Counted from the first letter of the stretch, positions 53,041 to 63,117 are shown. The stretch is DNA of 64,000 nucleotides from Erinaceus europaeus (GCF_950295315.1 NC_080164.1:112302447-112366446), one strand, 5' to 3'. Made by a program: numbers and translations. The notes: generated by a model from the sequence alone, not told the origin.

Positions 53041-54384
53041 GTAAGTCATAGTGCACTAGTATCTGCTGGAGACTGCAAGGTGGAGTTCCCTGCTCCTGGA
53101 TATTTCAGAGTAGGAATTAGCAGGACTTTTACAGAATTTTGGCACAGTTGTGGGGACCCCTGCATCTTTGCTGGGAGAAATTCCATGGCTTTCAGCAGAT
53201 TAGAGTATTTCTTGGTGCAGAAGCACAAAATGCTAAAGTAATCAGTCTGCAGTATTTAAAATGTGCTTTGAAATGCACTGAAAGCTATTGAGAGCTTTTT
53301 TTTTTTTTTCCAGAAGGGTTCGTTGTGGTAAGAGTAAAATTGTACTAAAGGAAGATTAATCAGGCAGAATAATAGATTCAAGTCAGAAGAGATTAAAGGC
53401 AGAGAGCCCAGTCAGGAGGTTAGTGTGGTCAGTAAGACAAGAATTAATGAGGTCTTGAACTGGAAGTATGGTTTGGGGAATGAAAAGAATCACTGGATGT
53501 CATTATGTGCAAATCCTACCAGTACTGCTACTGTGATAATGTGATAGTATTGTTGATACAAAAGCAAGGGTTATATTAAGAAAAGCATTTCTCATTTTGA
53601 ATCACACACAACTTCAAATAGTGGGGTATTGTGGGCTGAGATAACTTCTCTTCATTAGAGAAAGAGGTCTGTCACTATAACCCACCAAACACTTCAACCT
53701 TAATACAAAGGTCATTTTCCCTCCCCACCTGCCATAGTTACCATAAGTGCATTTGGTTATGAGAAGATGAAGGGACATTGTATGTTGGTTGATCTTAGAG
53801 AGGATGGAATAGGATATAATAGCACATTACTTACCAGTTTCACTCTTTGTGACTTGTCCAGCCATGAATATATTTACATTTTTCATTTTCAGCTAGAAAT
53901 ATAAAATAACATTGTTTGGAGGGAAAATATGCTAATGGAAATCATTTGAAATGTTTTGTTGAGGCATTTCTTGCTGCAGAGAGGAATGAATCTGTAACCT
54001 TCAGATCTGACCTCTCACATTCTATTAATCCTGTGTCTTCTGCCTCCTGTGCATTTCCTATGCTCATCAATCATTTATCCATGTAGTCTTGATAGAAAAT
54101 AGCATGTGAAATGATGGATTACTTAAATTTTTATGGGATAAATCCTTCAAAATATTGATTTTATGTTTACAAACCCCAAACACCATACTAAACGCTTAAT
54201 TTTTATTTTTTGGAGAGAAGACCTTAATAAAAGTTGTCCCCCCAATTGTTGCTATTTTTTTCAATTGTTGCTAATAAAGTTAATCCTGATCTAAAACAGT
54301 TAACAATCAGAAATGAAATAATAGAAATTATGACTCTTATTATCATAAAAATTACTTTTGTCATGGAGGGGTAGTGATTTACAT
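53041..54384. other. Single-copy region
   Basis: About 1.3 kb without recognised repeats, apart from a T-run at 53297-53310. No exon supported: frames at 52963-53241 and its complement overlap and carry no known domain. Confidence 0.45.
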
Positions 54385-54610
54385 TATAACTGTTGATATT
54401 TGGGTTCAATAGCTCATCTCATCATGACAGGTATCAGCAAAACACTCTCAACCCGATTTAGGTCCTTTACCACCATCATGCTCCAGCACCCCAGGACTCC
54501 ATCAGTCCCCTCCCTGTTCTCCTTTCTCAGAGTCCCTTGCTTTGGTGTAATACAGCACACCCAGTCCAAGTTTTATTTTGTATTTTCCCTTTCTGTTCTT
54601 GTTTCTTAGC
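54385..54610 (-). mobile_element. L1 3'UTR fragment, 3'-end type I
   Basis: Reverse copy sharing AGTCCCTTGCTTTGGTGTAA, ACACCCAGTCCAAGTTTTA and TTTCTGTTCTTGTTTC with 2770-3068 and 13408-13770. Confidence 0.75.
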
Positions 54611-54699
54611 ACAACACTGCTATTGAGCAATTGAAAACAAATTGTCTTCACACTTGAGCTTCTCTGTAAGCTGCTATGAATTTGATGCCCTGCAAGGTT

Positions 54700-54842
54700 C
54701 TCTTTTTTCAGGTGTGTGTGTGTGTGTGTGTGTGGCCACTGCTCAGGTCTGACTTCTAGTGGTGCTGGGAATTGAACCTGAGAGCTCAGAGTCTCAGGTA
54801 TGGAATCGTTTGCACAATCAGTCCCACTGTCCTTCTTTTCCT
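54700..54842 (-). mobile_element. SINE-C with (TG)n
   Basis: (TG)n at 54713-54734, CCACTGCTCAGGTCTGAC, GAATTGAACCTGAG, TCTCAGGTATGGAATCG. Confidence 0.8.
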
Positions 54843-55034
54843 TAAGCAAATCCTAGGTTACTGCTTTGTCCCCTAGCACTTCCCTCTCTGGGTGCTATAT
54901 TCCTTTGTTTTTGCATGTTCAATGCATGTAGCCCTAATGCTCTGTTCATGGATTTCCAGTAGGAAGTTCCCACCCCTAAACATATATGTATTCTGCTGAT
55001 AGCATGAGTTATAATAAGAAGCCTATAGTGAGTT
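54843..55034. other. Single-copy sequence
   Basis: Nothing recognised. Confidence 0.35.
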
Positions 55035-55235
55035 TTAAAAAAAATTTATTATCTTTATTTATTGGATAGCCAGAAATTGAGAGAGAAGGGGGAGATAGAG
55101 AGGGAGAGAGAGAGACACCTGCAACCCTGCTTCACCACTCGCAAAGCTTTCCCCCTGCAGGTGGGGAATGGGAACCCAGGTCCTTGCACATTATAAAATG
55201 TGCACTCAACCAGATACGCCACCACCCAGTCCCTA
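55035..55235 (-). mobile_element. SINE-B
   Basis: Reverse copy: AAAAAAAATTTATTATCTTT, ACACCTGCAACCCTGCTTC, GCAGGTGGGGAATGGG, CCACCACCCAGTCCC. Confidence 0.9.
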
Positions 55236-56785
55236 TATTGAGTCTTTATCCCTGTCATGTGAGAAGACCAAGTTAAGAACAAATTAGTTTACAGGACAGT
55301 TGTTGACACATGGGTATGATTTCTTATCTCCTCTTGATAAGTGTCTACACACCACTACCACCAACAACTTATATTTTTCTCCACCATCATACCCTGGGTA
55401 CCCCCAATACCTACTCTACCCCTCTCATATATCATATTATTCCCATGAGAACAAATGTGAGAGTTCTTGAAAGCTCCCACAGTGGGGTTCTGATTGCCAG
55501 AGTAAGGAACCATGTGTTCAGAGTGTTCAACATTCAATCCCACTTCCCTCACTCCCCAGCTCTAAAAAGAGGAAACGAAGGAAGACTGAATGCATGGCCA
55601 CAGTCTAATGATTCCATCAGTCTTACCTTTGTAATACAGTAGCCTTAACCCCTGTCCTTCCCTCAAGGGCAACGTTTAAAGAACTCCTAGGCTATCAATT
55701 CAGAATGTATCCATGTGGGCTGTACTGGGACTCAAACTCCAAAGGAAAAGAAGCTCCTTAGCTTGGGACCTCACACTATATATCTTCATCTGCCTGTTTG
55801 GTGGCATCTTTTGCACTGTCAGAAAGCTAGTGAGTGAATTCATTCCCCCAGCTCAGGGAGCTGTGTTAGCAAATTAACTAAGCTCAGGGAAAGGGGGCTT
55901 AGATGAAGGGAAATGGTTAGGTGAAGCACATGTAACTGTAAGAGGTTGGAGTTGGCATCAGAAGCAGGGCTAGTGTTGTGGGGCTGTAACCTCAAACCTG
56001 TGCAGTCTGATGCTACTCCCAGGGAAAACAATGCCAATATTGAGTTTCATTGTCCACTACCCAGCTGATATCTAATACACACATTAGAATTGACTGCAGA
56101 CTGTACCTCCCAAATATCTCATTCTAGTTAACACTTCTCCATCTTAACCAGTTCTTTGTATTCATGTCTTAAAAATGCTACCTCCAATTGTAAAGGGGAA
56201 TCTGAACAAGAACCATGACACCTGGTGTGCAAGAAAACAGAATTCATAGGTGCCCATCCAGAATTAGCTCACGCTGTAAGTTCTGGGCCCTGAATCTCAG
56301 CAAAGTTTCTTTTTTATAGTAAAACAGAACACAAAGAAAGGTTAGCTAATGATTCACAGTTGGGCAGATAAGGACCAGGTGATGTGCAGATGTAGTGAAA
56401 AGCTTAAAGCTCTCAGGGCCACACAAACACCAGAAGATGGAGGGTGATTAAGCTTGGAGTTTATAGATGCCTTGCAAACCTGGTGTAGCTATTTGTAATT
56501 ATTTGTGTGCATTACTTCACAACCTTGGCATTCATATCTATCTTCCATGCACCCAGAAATCTAATGTATTTACTTCATTCTATCAGCTGTTTCTCAAAAC
56601 TATACGTTGCATACCACTTATGCAACCATACTTAGTAGAATTTTGCCTTTTGCTCTTTAGTCTCCCCTTACTTACACATGTCATATTTTTGTTCTTTTTA
56701 CTCTGAAATACTGTGACATTCTTTCTCAGCTAGATACATCCATTCTTTAAATCTTAGTTCTACCAAACTCCCTTCTCTCTTGAAT
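55236..56785. other. Single-copy region
   Basis: About 1.5 kb without a recognisable repeat or gene. The 110-codon frame at 55310-55642 has no domain I know. Confidence 0.45.
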
Positions 56786-56789
56786 ATAT

Positions 56790-57035
56790 TTTTTTTATAT
56801 AAACTGGGGGCTCACATGCTCCATTTTACTGCTTCTGGACCATTTTCTCATGTAGGTAGAGAGGCAGATAAAGAAGGAAAGACACAATACAAAAGCCAGA
56901 GTGGCCCCAGTGGGATGGTATTCCCACACAATATTGAGGATATTGGAATGTTATGCCCATGCAGTATTGGCACTAGAGCCTGGATCATGTATATGGAAAG
57001 GTCAGCACACCAAGCAGTTATTTACTCTTCTGGCT
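56790..57035 (-). mobile_element. Degenerate SINE
   Basis: Extension-like CTGGGGGCTCACATGCTCC..ACTGCTTCTGGACC, then GAGAGGCAGATAAAGAAGG, a degraded head and TCTTCTGGCTCC. Confidence 0.5.
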
Positions 57036-57051
57036 CCTGGTTCTTGTTTCT

Positions 57052-57682
57052 TGTCAGGGAAGATTCACCCTCTTCCATTTTTTCGGGTTGTTCCAGGTCC
57101 TCTGCCTCCCTGGCCAGTGGCGGCAGGGGATGAGAGCGGCCCCTGGGGGTTACAGAGTGGCCCTATTGTCGAGAGTGACATGTGTGGAGAGGAAGAAGCC
57201 ATGCTAGACTCGTCCTGCTTCAGGAGAAGCCTCTGAGAGTCAACTCTTTTATTAGTGGGATGCAAGCAAGCAGATATACCCATAGTCCAGAAAGAAGGTT
57301 GAGGTAGTCATTAACCCAAACACAATGCATAGTTACATCTTAACATACTAACTATTTGATCACAACTGGAAAGTTACCGTACAAGGCTCTGTCACGAGCT
57401 CAACAACATAATTTTCTCTTGGGGTAAATTACAGGTACTTCAGGGCAGGGTGGTAGGGAGCAGTTGAGTACACAGTAATTCATGGCCTTTGTTTTAAGGG
57501 GACAGAGTGACATGTACAGAAAGGTTTTCCCGTCCAAGGAAGCCATCCATCATTAGTTCAAGAGGTCAGGAGGGACCTGCCATTGTCTCTACACAGGAAG
57601 GGGGAGAAATTGGGATATACCCATTCAGATTTTCATGGAAACAATGGCATGGACTTCTCGGACATTGAGCCCATTTCCCACA
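57052..57682 (-). mobile_element. Solo LTR (old), reverse strand, same family as 60372-60945
   Basis: The plus-strand edges TGTCAGGGAAG and CATTTCCCACA give TG...CA. It shares AACACAATGCATAGTT, GTAAATTACAG.. and GGAAACAATGGC with the LTR at 60372. AATAAA (complement TTTATT at 57248-57253) lies about 30 bases past a TATAT element in sense orientation. Flanking six bases (GTTTCT, TTTTCA) agree at only four positions, so the insertion duplication is decayed or the right edge is off by two. No internal retroviral sequence. Confidence 0.7.
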
Positions 57683-57889
57683 CATTTTCATTAAGGAATT
57701 TATTTCTATTGTGACATAATTTCATCATACAGTAATTGTTGGACAGTTACTTAGTTACCTGGAATCCCCATGGCCTAGGATAATGATTGGTGTGCAACTT
57801 TTTTTTTTGTAGAGGTGATATCTTTTATCAAACAGTGATTCATTTTTAAAAAAATTCTTTTTTTAGTACTTTCCATTTTTATAGAATTT

Positions 57890-58108
57890 CTAAAAAATAT
57901 TTATTTATTGGATGGAGACAACCAGAAATACATAAGGAAGAGAATGATAGAGAGGGATGGAGAGCCAGAGATAGAGAGACACCTGCAATACTACTTCACC
58001 TCTCACAGAGCTTTTGCCCTACAGGTGGAGACCAAGGGGCTTGAACCTGGGTCTTTATACATTGCAATATGTATGTTCAACCAGGTGCATTACAACTCAA
58101 CCCCTTAA
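57890..58108 (-). mobile_element. SINE-B
   Basis: Reverse copy: ATATTTATTTATTGGATGG, ACACCTGCAATACTACTTC, GGGGCTTGAACCTGGG, CATTACAACTCAACCCC. Confidence 0.9.
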
Positions 58109-59540
58109 ATAGTGACTCCAATGGTAGAAATTCCAGGTTATACATGTGAAAAGGGAATTGAATGGTTTTCACAGTGCACCCCTTATATTTGAGGCAGGCT
58201 AAATCATACCTACTCAACTACTGCACTAGGGAAATCTCAACCCACATTTCAACCATTCATTCTCTGCATTCTAGTTTCCACAGTGAAACTGTGCAGATAT
58301 TTAAGGAGGAAAGGAGAAAGAAAGTAAAGTTTTGAGAATTGGTTCTCCTTGGCTTCTGTAACCTCGTAGAATGGCTTTTGGGGCTACAGACCCTTGTTCT
58401 GGGAAAACACAGACTTTAAGAGGGGATAAGCAAATGGCAACCATTTTGATCCCTGCTGACTATTCAGGTAAAAACTAACAACAATAGCAGCAACAACCCA
58501 GTCTCCTACCAAGAAGAACAGCCCCTCTTTGGGCTTCCATCACAATTCAGCAGTTACAATAGCCTTCATCTGGAGATGACTTTTCCAGAACACAAAGACT
58601 ATAACATCCCAGGAACTGTTAACAGCCTGACCAGAGAGATACTAATCTCACTATGCACTGCTCCCCATTGGGGTTAGCATGCTAAGATGAGCCACTGTGT
58701 ATGTGTGGAGTACAGAGAGACTGGGAAGGACATCTGGTCCCAGCCACAGTCCTATTTCATAGCCCTGGAAACACACTAACTGCTGGTATTCCAGAAAGAG
58801 CTCTAAATATCTGCTATAGATTTTTAGTGCTAATAAACTCTCTTGATGCCAATGACCTGATTTCACACTGAATTTCATTTGTTATAGGGGCAAGTTTAAT
58901 TGAAAAGTGAAATAATAATTATCTGAAACTAATGACATCTGATTAGCAATGAATATGTAAAGTATAGATACTTTTTAGCATTTACACCTATTCCCTGGAC
59001 TTCTGCATAAACTGAACATAAAATGTTTTACCTGCAATAAACCGACTTTAGAGACATATTCCACATGATTTCTTGCATTTCTATTTTTATTGCTATTTTA
59101 CTACTGTTCTTAATTCCAGTTCTATTATATTACTGCTTAATCTACCTCAAAGTAATATGCCTATAATATGACCCATATTTTATATCTTATAGTGGAGAAA
59201 TGTTGTTATTTTAATAACTGGTCTGGTGTGATACGGGGAACTGTTATGCTTCTTCTCCCTACAGTAACCTGTTGTTTTCAGTGGGTTTTGCTGATTGGGA
59301 CTGTATTTTTCAAACAGAGAGAGGGAGTAACAGAGGCAGAAGACAAGATGGGAAGATACATCAATACTGAGACTTCCCTGAGGAGAGTCCTGGGTATAAC
59401 ACAGTATGTCCATTATACAAGAGACATAGCTTGTTGACTCCAAAATATGCCATTCTTATACCTGAACCAGAATAGTGAGAAGATACATTAGTGAAAAAAA
59501 ATTCTGATAGAAAAATTATACCAATAAATATGAGATAGAA
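58109..59540. other. Single-copy region
   Basis: About 1.4 kb with no recognised repeat. The 89- and 87-codon frames (59168-59443) overlap on opposite strands and look like chance. Confidence 0.45.
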
Positions 59541-59544
59541 GACA

Positions 59545-59690
59545 TTGGTAAAATAGCTCACCTGGATAGTGTCCTGCTTTGCCATGTTTGCAACCCATGT
59601 TCAGGTCTGATTCCCATTGCATTGAAGGAAGTTCTGGTGTTGTTGTCTTTTTATTTCTTCTTTCCTTCCTTCCTTCCTTTCTTTTTTGTT
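59545..59690 (+). mobile_element. SINE-D
   Basis: GGTAAAATAGCTCACCTGG head, GCTTTGCCATGTTTGC, TCTGATTCCCATTGCATTG, TTCTGGTGTTGTTGTC and a (TTCC)n tail region. Confidence 0.8.
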
Positions 59691-59704
59691 GTTGTTAATT
59701 TCTT

Positions 59705-59915
59705 CTTATTATTATTTATTTATAAAAAGGAAACACTGACAAAACCATAGGATAAGAGGAGTACAACTCCAGACAGTTCCCACCACCATAACTCCATATC
59801 CCATCCTCTCCCTTGATAGCTTTCCTATTCTTTAACCCTCTGCGAGTATGGACCCAAGGTCATTGTGGGATGTAGAAGGTGGAAGGTCCAGCTTCTGTAA
59901 TTGCTTCCCCACTGA
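59705..59915 (-). mobile_element. L1 3'-end insertion, type II, 211 bp
   Basis: Reverse copy of the distal type II 3'UTR (CTTCTGTAATTGCTTCCCC to the tail complement TTATTATTTATTTATAAAAAGG). TSD GTTGTTAATTTCTT at 59691-59704 and 59916-59929, 14 of 14 identical. Confidence 0.95.
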
Positions 59916-59999
59916 GTTGTTAATTTCTTAATTGAATTATCTTTTTCTTAGTATGTAGATGATTTTATTTTTTAAAATATTTATTTATTTATTTACTTA

Positions 60000-60192
60000 C
60001 TTATTATTGGATACAGACAGAGAGAAACTGAGACAGGAAGGGGAGATAGAGAGGAAGAGAGACAGAGAGATACCTGTAGTCTTGCTTCAACACTCCTGAA
60101 GCTTTCCTCCTGCAGGTGGGGACCTGGGGCTTGAATTCAGGTTCTTGCACATTGTAATGTGAGTGCTTAACCGGTGCATCACTGCCTGACTT
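60000..60192 (-). mobile_element. SINE-B
   Basis: Reverse copy: TTATTATTGGATACAGACAG, GCAGGTGGGGACCTGGGG, CTTGAATTCAGGTTC, GCATCACTGCCTGAC. Confidence 0.9.
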
Positions 60193-60229
60193 CTCTGCAG
60201 TCTCCTTCATATCTTTCTCTGTTTCCATC

Positions 60230-60237
60230 TCTGTCTG

Positions 60238-60285
<48 letters not shown>

Positions 60286-60287
60286 GT
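60230..60287 (+). repeat. (CTAT)n microsatellite
   Basis: About twelve perfect CTAT units. Confidence 0.97.
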
Positions 60288-60371
60288 GATATATAAGGCA
60301 CTGGCAAAATAGCTCACTTGGATAATGTGCTGCTTTGCCATGCATGCAACCTAGGATCAAGTTTGATCCCC

Positions 60372-60945
60372 TGACAGCTTGCTCTGGGTCTGCCTGTCTC
60401 CCTGGCCATTGGGAGATGGAGGTCAAAAGTGGTCCCCAGGGCTCCTGGGGTAGTTCAGCTTGCCAAAGGCAAAGTGCTCAGAGAGACAGGGCAGTCAGCT
60501 CATGGAAAAGACTCTAAGGACAATTCGTTTATTGAAAGAAAAATTAGGTAGATATAGGCCATAACTGGGGGGGGGGGGTGGGAAGTTTTGATGTATCCAT
60601 TAACCTAAACATAAAGCAACACAATGCATAGTTGCATTTTTACCAACAGACTGATCATAAGCTTTACAATGTGCATTTTTCAGTAGGTAAATTGCAGTCA
60701 CTTTAGGGCAGCAGAAGAGAGGAAAAGCTGAGCAATGTTTTCTGGGGTTTTAAAGTTAACACAGTAATCCATGGCTTTTAATCAAAGAAGGAAAGCGGGG
60801 TCACAAATTCCAGCCGTCATAAATTCCAGAGACCAGAGGAACCAGCTCTTCTCTGAGCCTAAAGGGAGAGTTGGGGGTCAACCCACACAGATCTCATGGA
60901 AACAATGGCCTGGACCTTCTGGGCCAGTGGGCCCATTCTCCAACA
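60372..60945 (-). mobile_element. Solo LTR of an endogenous retrovirus, 574 bp
   Basis: Plus-strand edges TGACAGCTTGC and CATTCTCCAACA (TG...CA). A perfect 6-bp duplication ATCCCC (60366-60371, 60946-60951) lies inside a SINE-D that documents the empty site. In sense orientation a CTATATC element precedes AATAAA (complement TTTATT at 60528-60533) by about 25 bases. No coding remnant. Six-base duplications are usual for class II elements. Confidence 0.93.
60528..60533 (-). promoter_or_regulatory. LTR polyadenylation signal
   Basis: AATAAA on the minus strand, in the same relative position as the signals at 57248-57253 and 39920-39925. Confidence 0.75.
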
Positions 60946-61030
60946 ATCCCCATTGCACTGAAGGAAGTTCTGGTTCTGTGGTCTTCCTCATATCTGTCTC
61001 CATCTCTGTATCTTTGTCTCTATTTTAAAA

Positions 61031-61125
61031 AGTGAGACATGAGGTAGGGATGTAGCTCAGGGAAGACCCTCTGTGTCATACATGTGTAAAGATGGCTTCC
61101 ATCCTGGGCATAATAATTATGCCTT
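61031..61125 (+). mobile_element. SINE-D-like head fragment (probable)
   Basis: GAGGTAGGGATGTAGCTCAGG and GGCTTCCATCCTGGGC resemble a tRNA-like SINE head. No body follows. Confidence 0.4.
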
Positions 61126-61140
61126 AGAAAATGATTTCAG
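61126..61140 (+). repeat. TSD of the composite insertion, left
   Basis: AGAAAATGATTTCAG; matches 62692-62706 at 14 of 15 positions. Confidence 0.9.
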
Positions 61141-61336
61141 GAGTGGGGGAGATAGCATAATTGCTATGCAAACAGACTTGCATGCCTGAGGCTCCAAAGT
61201 CCCAGGTTCAACCCCTCACACCACTTTAAGCCAGAGCTAAGCAGTGCTTTGCTGTTTCTCTCTGTCTCTCTGTCTTTCTCAAAAATAAAGTAAAATAAAA
61301 TAAAATAAAATAAAATAAAATAAAATAAAATAAAAA
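61141..61336 (+). mobile_element. SINE-C at the 5' end of the composite
   Basis: GGGGGAGATAGCATAATTGC head, CCCAGGTTCAACCCC B box, AGAGCTAAGCAGTGC and (TAAAA)n at 61286-61334. Confidence 0.92.
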
Positions 61337-61484
61337 TCTCCATCAGAAACTACATAATGGACCCCTCTGAGGGCCCCTATAGGACCTGGCCCTCAATGTG
61401 GATCCATAAGGGTGGAGTGTGTTCCATTCTCAGAAGGGAGGTTGGATAGCATACTCTGCCTATCACCCAAGGATTCTTCTTCTT

Positions 61485-61865
61485 CTAGCGTTTGCCCTTC
61501 TTCCGTAGCCAGTCAACAGCATCAGGTTGAGCCTGATGTAAAGTTTCGAGACCTCCTTTGAACCTGGAGAGGTGGCAGTCATTGACTATGTGGGTCATAG
61601 TCTGTCTGTAGCCGCAGGGGCATTTCGGGTCATCTCTGGCTCCCCAGCGATGGAACATAGCGGTGCACCGGCCATGGCCTGTTCGATAGCGATTGAGGAG
61701 AGCCCAGTCATAACGTGCTAGGTCAAAGCCGGGTTGACGCTTGCAGGGGTCTGTGATGAGGTGTTTGTTCTTTACCTCAGCTGACTGCCAGCTCTGTTTC
61801 CAAGAGACTGGAACAGAGAAGTTCAGTGTAGGTGTAGGGGACCAGATTGGGTGACGAGACATCAA
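61485..61865 (-). pseudogene. C-terminal Cys/His domain of a non-L1 LINE (antisense frame)
   Basis: An uninterrupted frame of 126 codons from a TTG (or ATG two codons on) to TAG. It includes HPIWSPTPTLNF, KRQPGFDLARYDWALLNRYR, RTGHGRCTAMFHRWG, CPCGYRQTMTHIVNDC and HQAQPDAVDWL. The C82-x-C84...H92...C97 spacing and the RTGHG motif match, from memory, the tail that follows the RT in non-LTR retrotransposons common in invertebrates. L1 ORF2 ends in a different knuckle, CxxxC-x7-HxxxxC. The upstream frame (61869-62150) is open but does not look like the missing RT. It is probably a captured fragment; expression unknown. Confidence 0.6.
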
Positions 61866-61868
61866 GCG

Positions 61869-62150
61869 TTAAACAGGGTGGGTGAAGATATCCGAAGATA
61901 TCAGGACCCAAGGATGATGGGTCCTGAAATTGGTGCAGCCTGGAATGTTCCTAGTTGCGACCACAGAATGTGAGCTCAGACTTATAGGGATACAGAAGTT
62001 ACATAGGCTCCTGTGCTGATTATAGGTCCCAGATTGATGGGGTTTATAGTTAACAATATTTATATACTTTTCCCATATTTGGGAGCTACTATCTTCCCTG
62101 ATCCAGATTTCTGGTCCTTTTTCCAACTCTGACACCACTCCCCCAGACAA
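61869..62150 (-). other. Open frame in phase with the previous one, unrecognised
   Basis: Ninety-three codons ending at one TAA (61869-61871), then in-frame with the Cys/His segment after two codons. No domain recognised. The DNA is likely repeat UTR that happens to be open. Confidence 0.35.
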
Positions 62151-62159
62151 AGCTTAGGT

Positions 62160-62691
62160 CACCTGCATATTAGATATCAATCACAAGCAAAAACTAGTAG
62201 GGTTATACTTAAAATAGACCTACTAGCTTTTTCCTAAATGGAAAACCCAAATCTTCATCTGCAATATTCCTGATTAGTCAGCAGTTTGTTCTGCTTTATA
62301 TCTTACCTTTTTTTCAGCCACCAGGTTCCAGATATTATCATGATGCCAATCAGACTTCTCAGGACAGACAACCCCACCAATGTGTCCTGAAGCCCCACCT
62401 CCCCAGTTCCTTACCTGGCTAGGGATAGAGAGAGACAGGCTGGGAATATGGATTCACCTGTCAGCATCCATGTTCAGCGGGGAAGAAATTACAGAAGCCA
62501 GATCTTCCACCATCTGCACCCTACAATTATCCTGGGTTCATACTCCCAGAGGGATAAAGAATAGGGAAGCTATCAAGGGAGAGGATTGGTTATGGAATTC
62601 TGGTGGTGGGGATTATGTGGAGTAGTGCCCTTCTTATACCATGGTCTTGTCAATATTTCCATTTTATAAATAAAAATTTAAAAAATAAAAA
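62160..62691 (+). mobile_element. L1 3' end, type II relative, inside the composite
   Basis: CAGCCACCAGGTTCCAGATA, CAACCCCACCAATGTGTCC, GAGAGACAGGCTGGGAATATGG, TGTTCAGCGGGGAAG and ATTATGTGGAGTAGTGCCC. It shares the upstream ACTAGTAGGG..CTACTAGCT block with the reverse copy ending at 21520. Confidence 0.9.
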
Positions 62692-62706
62692 AGAAAGTGA
62701 TTTCAG
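62692..62706 (+). repeat. TSD of the composite insertion, right
   Basis: AGAAAGTGATTTCAG; one A/G difference from the left copy. Confidence 0.9.
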
Positions 62707-62769
62707 CTCAGTGAAGCCACAAGCCCAAAGTCAAATGGATGAAGTGTTTATTTTTTTAAAAAAAGACTT

Positions 62770-63066
62770 TCTAAAAATATTTATTTATTTATTTCCTTTT
62801 TTGTTGCCTTTGTTGTTTTTATTGTCGTTGTAGTTGTTGTTGTTATTGATGTTGTCGTTGTTGGATAGGACAGAGAGAAATGGAGTGAGGAGGAGAAGAC
62901 AGAGAGGGAAAGAGAAAGAGAGACATCTGCAGACCTGCTTCACTGCCTGTGAAGCGACTCCCCTGCAGATAGGAAGCCGCAGAGGGCTCCAACTGGGATC
63001 CTTAAGCCAGTCCTTGCGCTTGGCACCACCTACGCTTAACCTGCTGCACTACTGCGGGACTGCCTG
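62770..63066 (-). mobile_element. SINE-A
   Basis: Reverse copy with (ATTT)n tail complement, TTGTTGCCTTTGTTG linker, GGATAGGACAGAGAGAAATGG and CTGCACTACTGCGGGACTGCC. It carries about a 3-base insertion at GCCGCAGAGGGC. Confidence 0.94.
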
Positions 63067-63117
63067 TAATAACATTCTTAAAGTTAGATAATAACATTCT
63101 GAAAGTTAGAAAAGGCA

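Larger units (their letters stand above)
60290..61030 (+). mobile_element. SINE-D split by an LTR
   Basis: Parts 60290-60371 (GGCAAAATAGCTCACTTGG..) and 60946-61030 (ATTGCACTGAAGGAAGTTC..) join at ATCCCC. Together they reproduce the uninterrupted SINE-D at 59545. Confidence 0.92.
61141..62691 (+). mobile_element. Composite retroelement: SINE-C + antisense LINE piece + L1 3' end
   Basis: Bounded by one 15-bp TSD. In order: SINE-C with a (TAAAA)n tail (61141-61336); a segment to about 62155 whose minus strand carries the frames described separately; and an L1 type II-related 3' end (62160-62691) closing with ATAAATAAAAATTTAAAAAA. No TSD follows the SINE-C tail, so the SINE does not look like an independent insertion. 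Confidence 0.75.

Noticed and set aside
57052..60945. A provirus between the two related reverse LTRs
   Set aside because: The right LTR has its own 6-bp duplication within a SINE-D, and the intervening 2.7 kb contains SINEs and single-copy DNA without primer-binding site, gag, pol or env.
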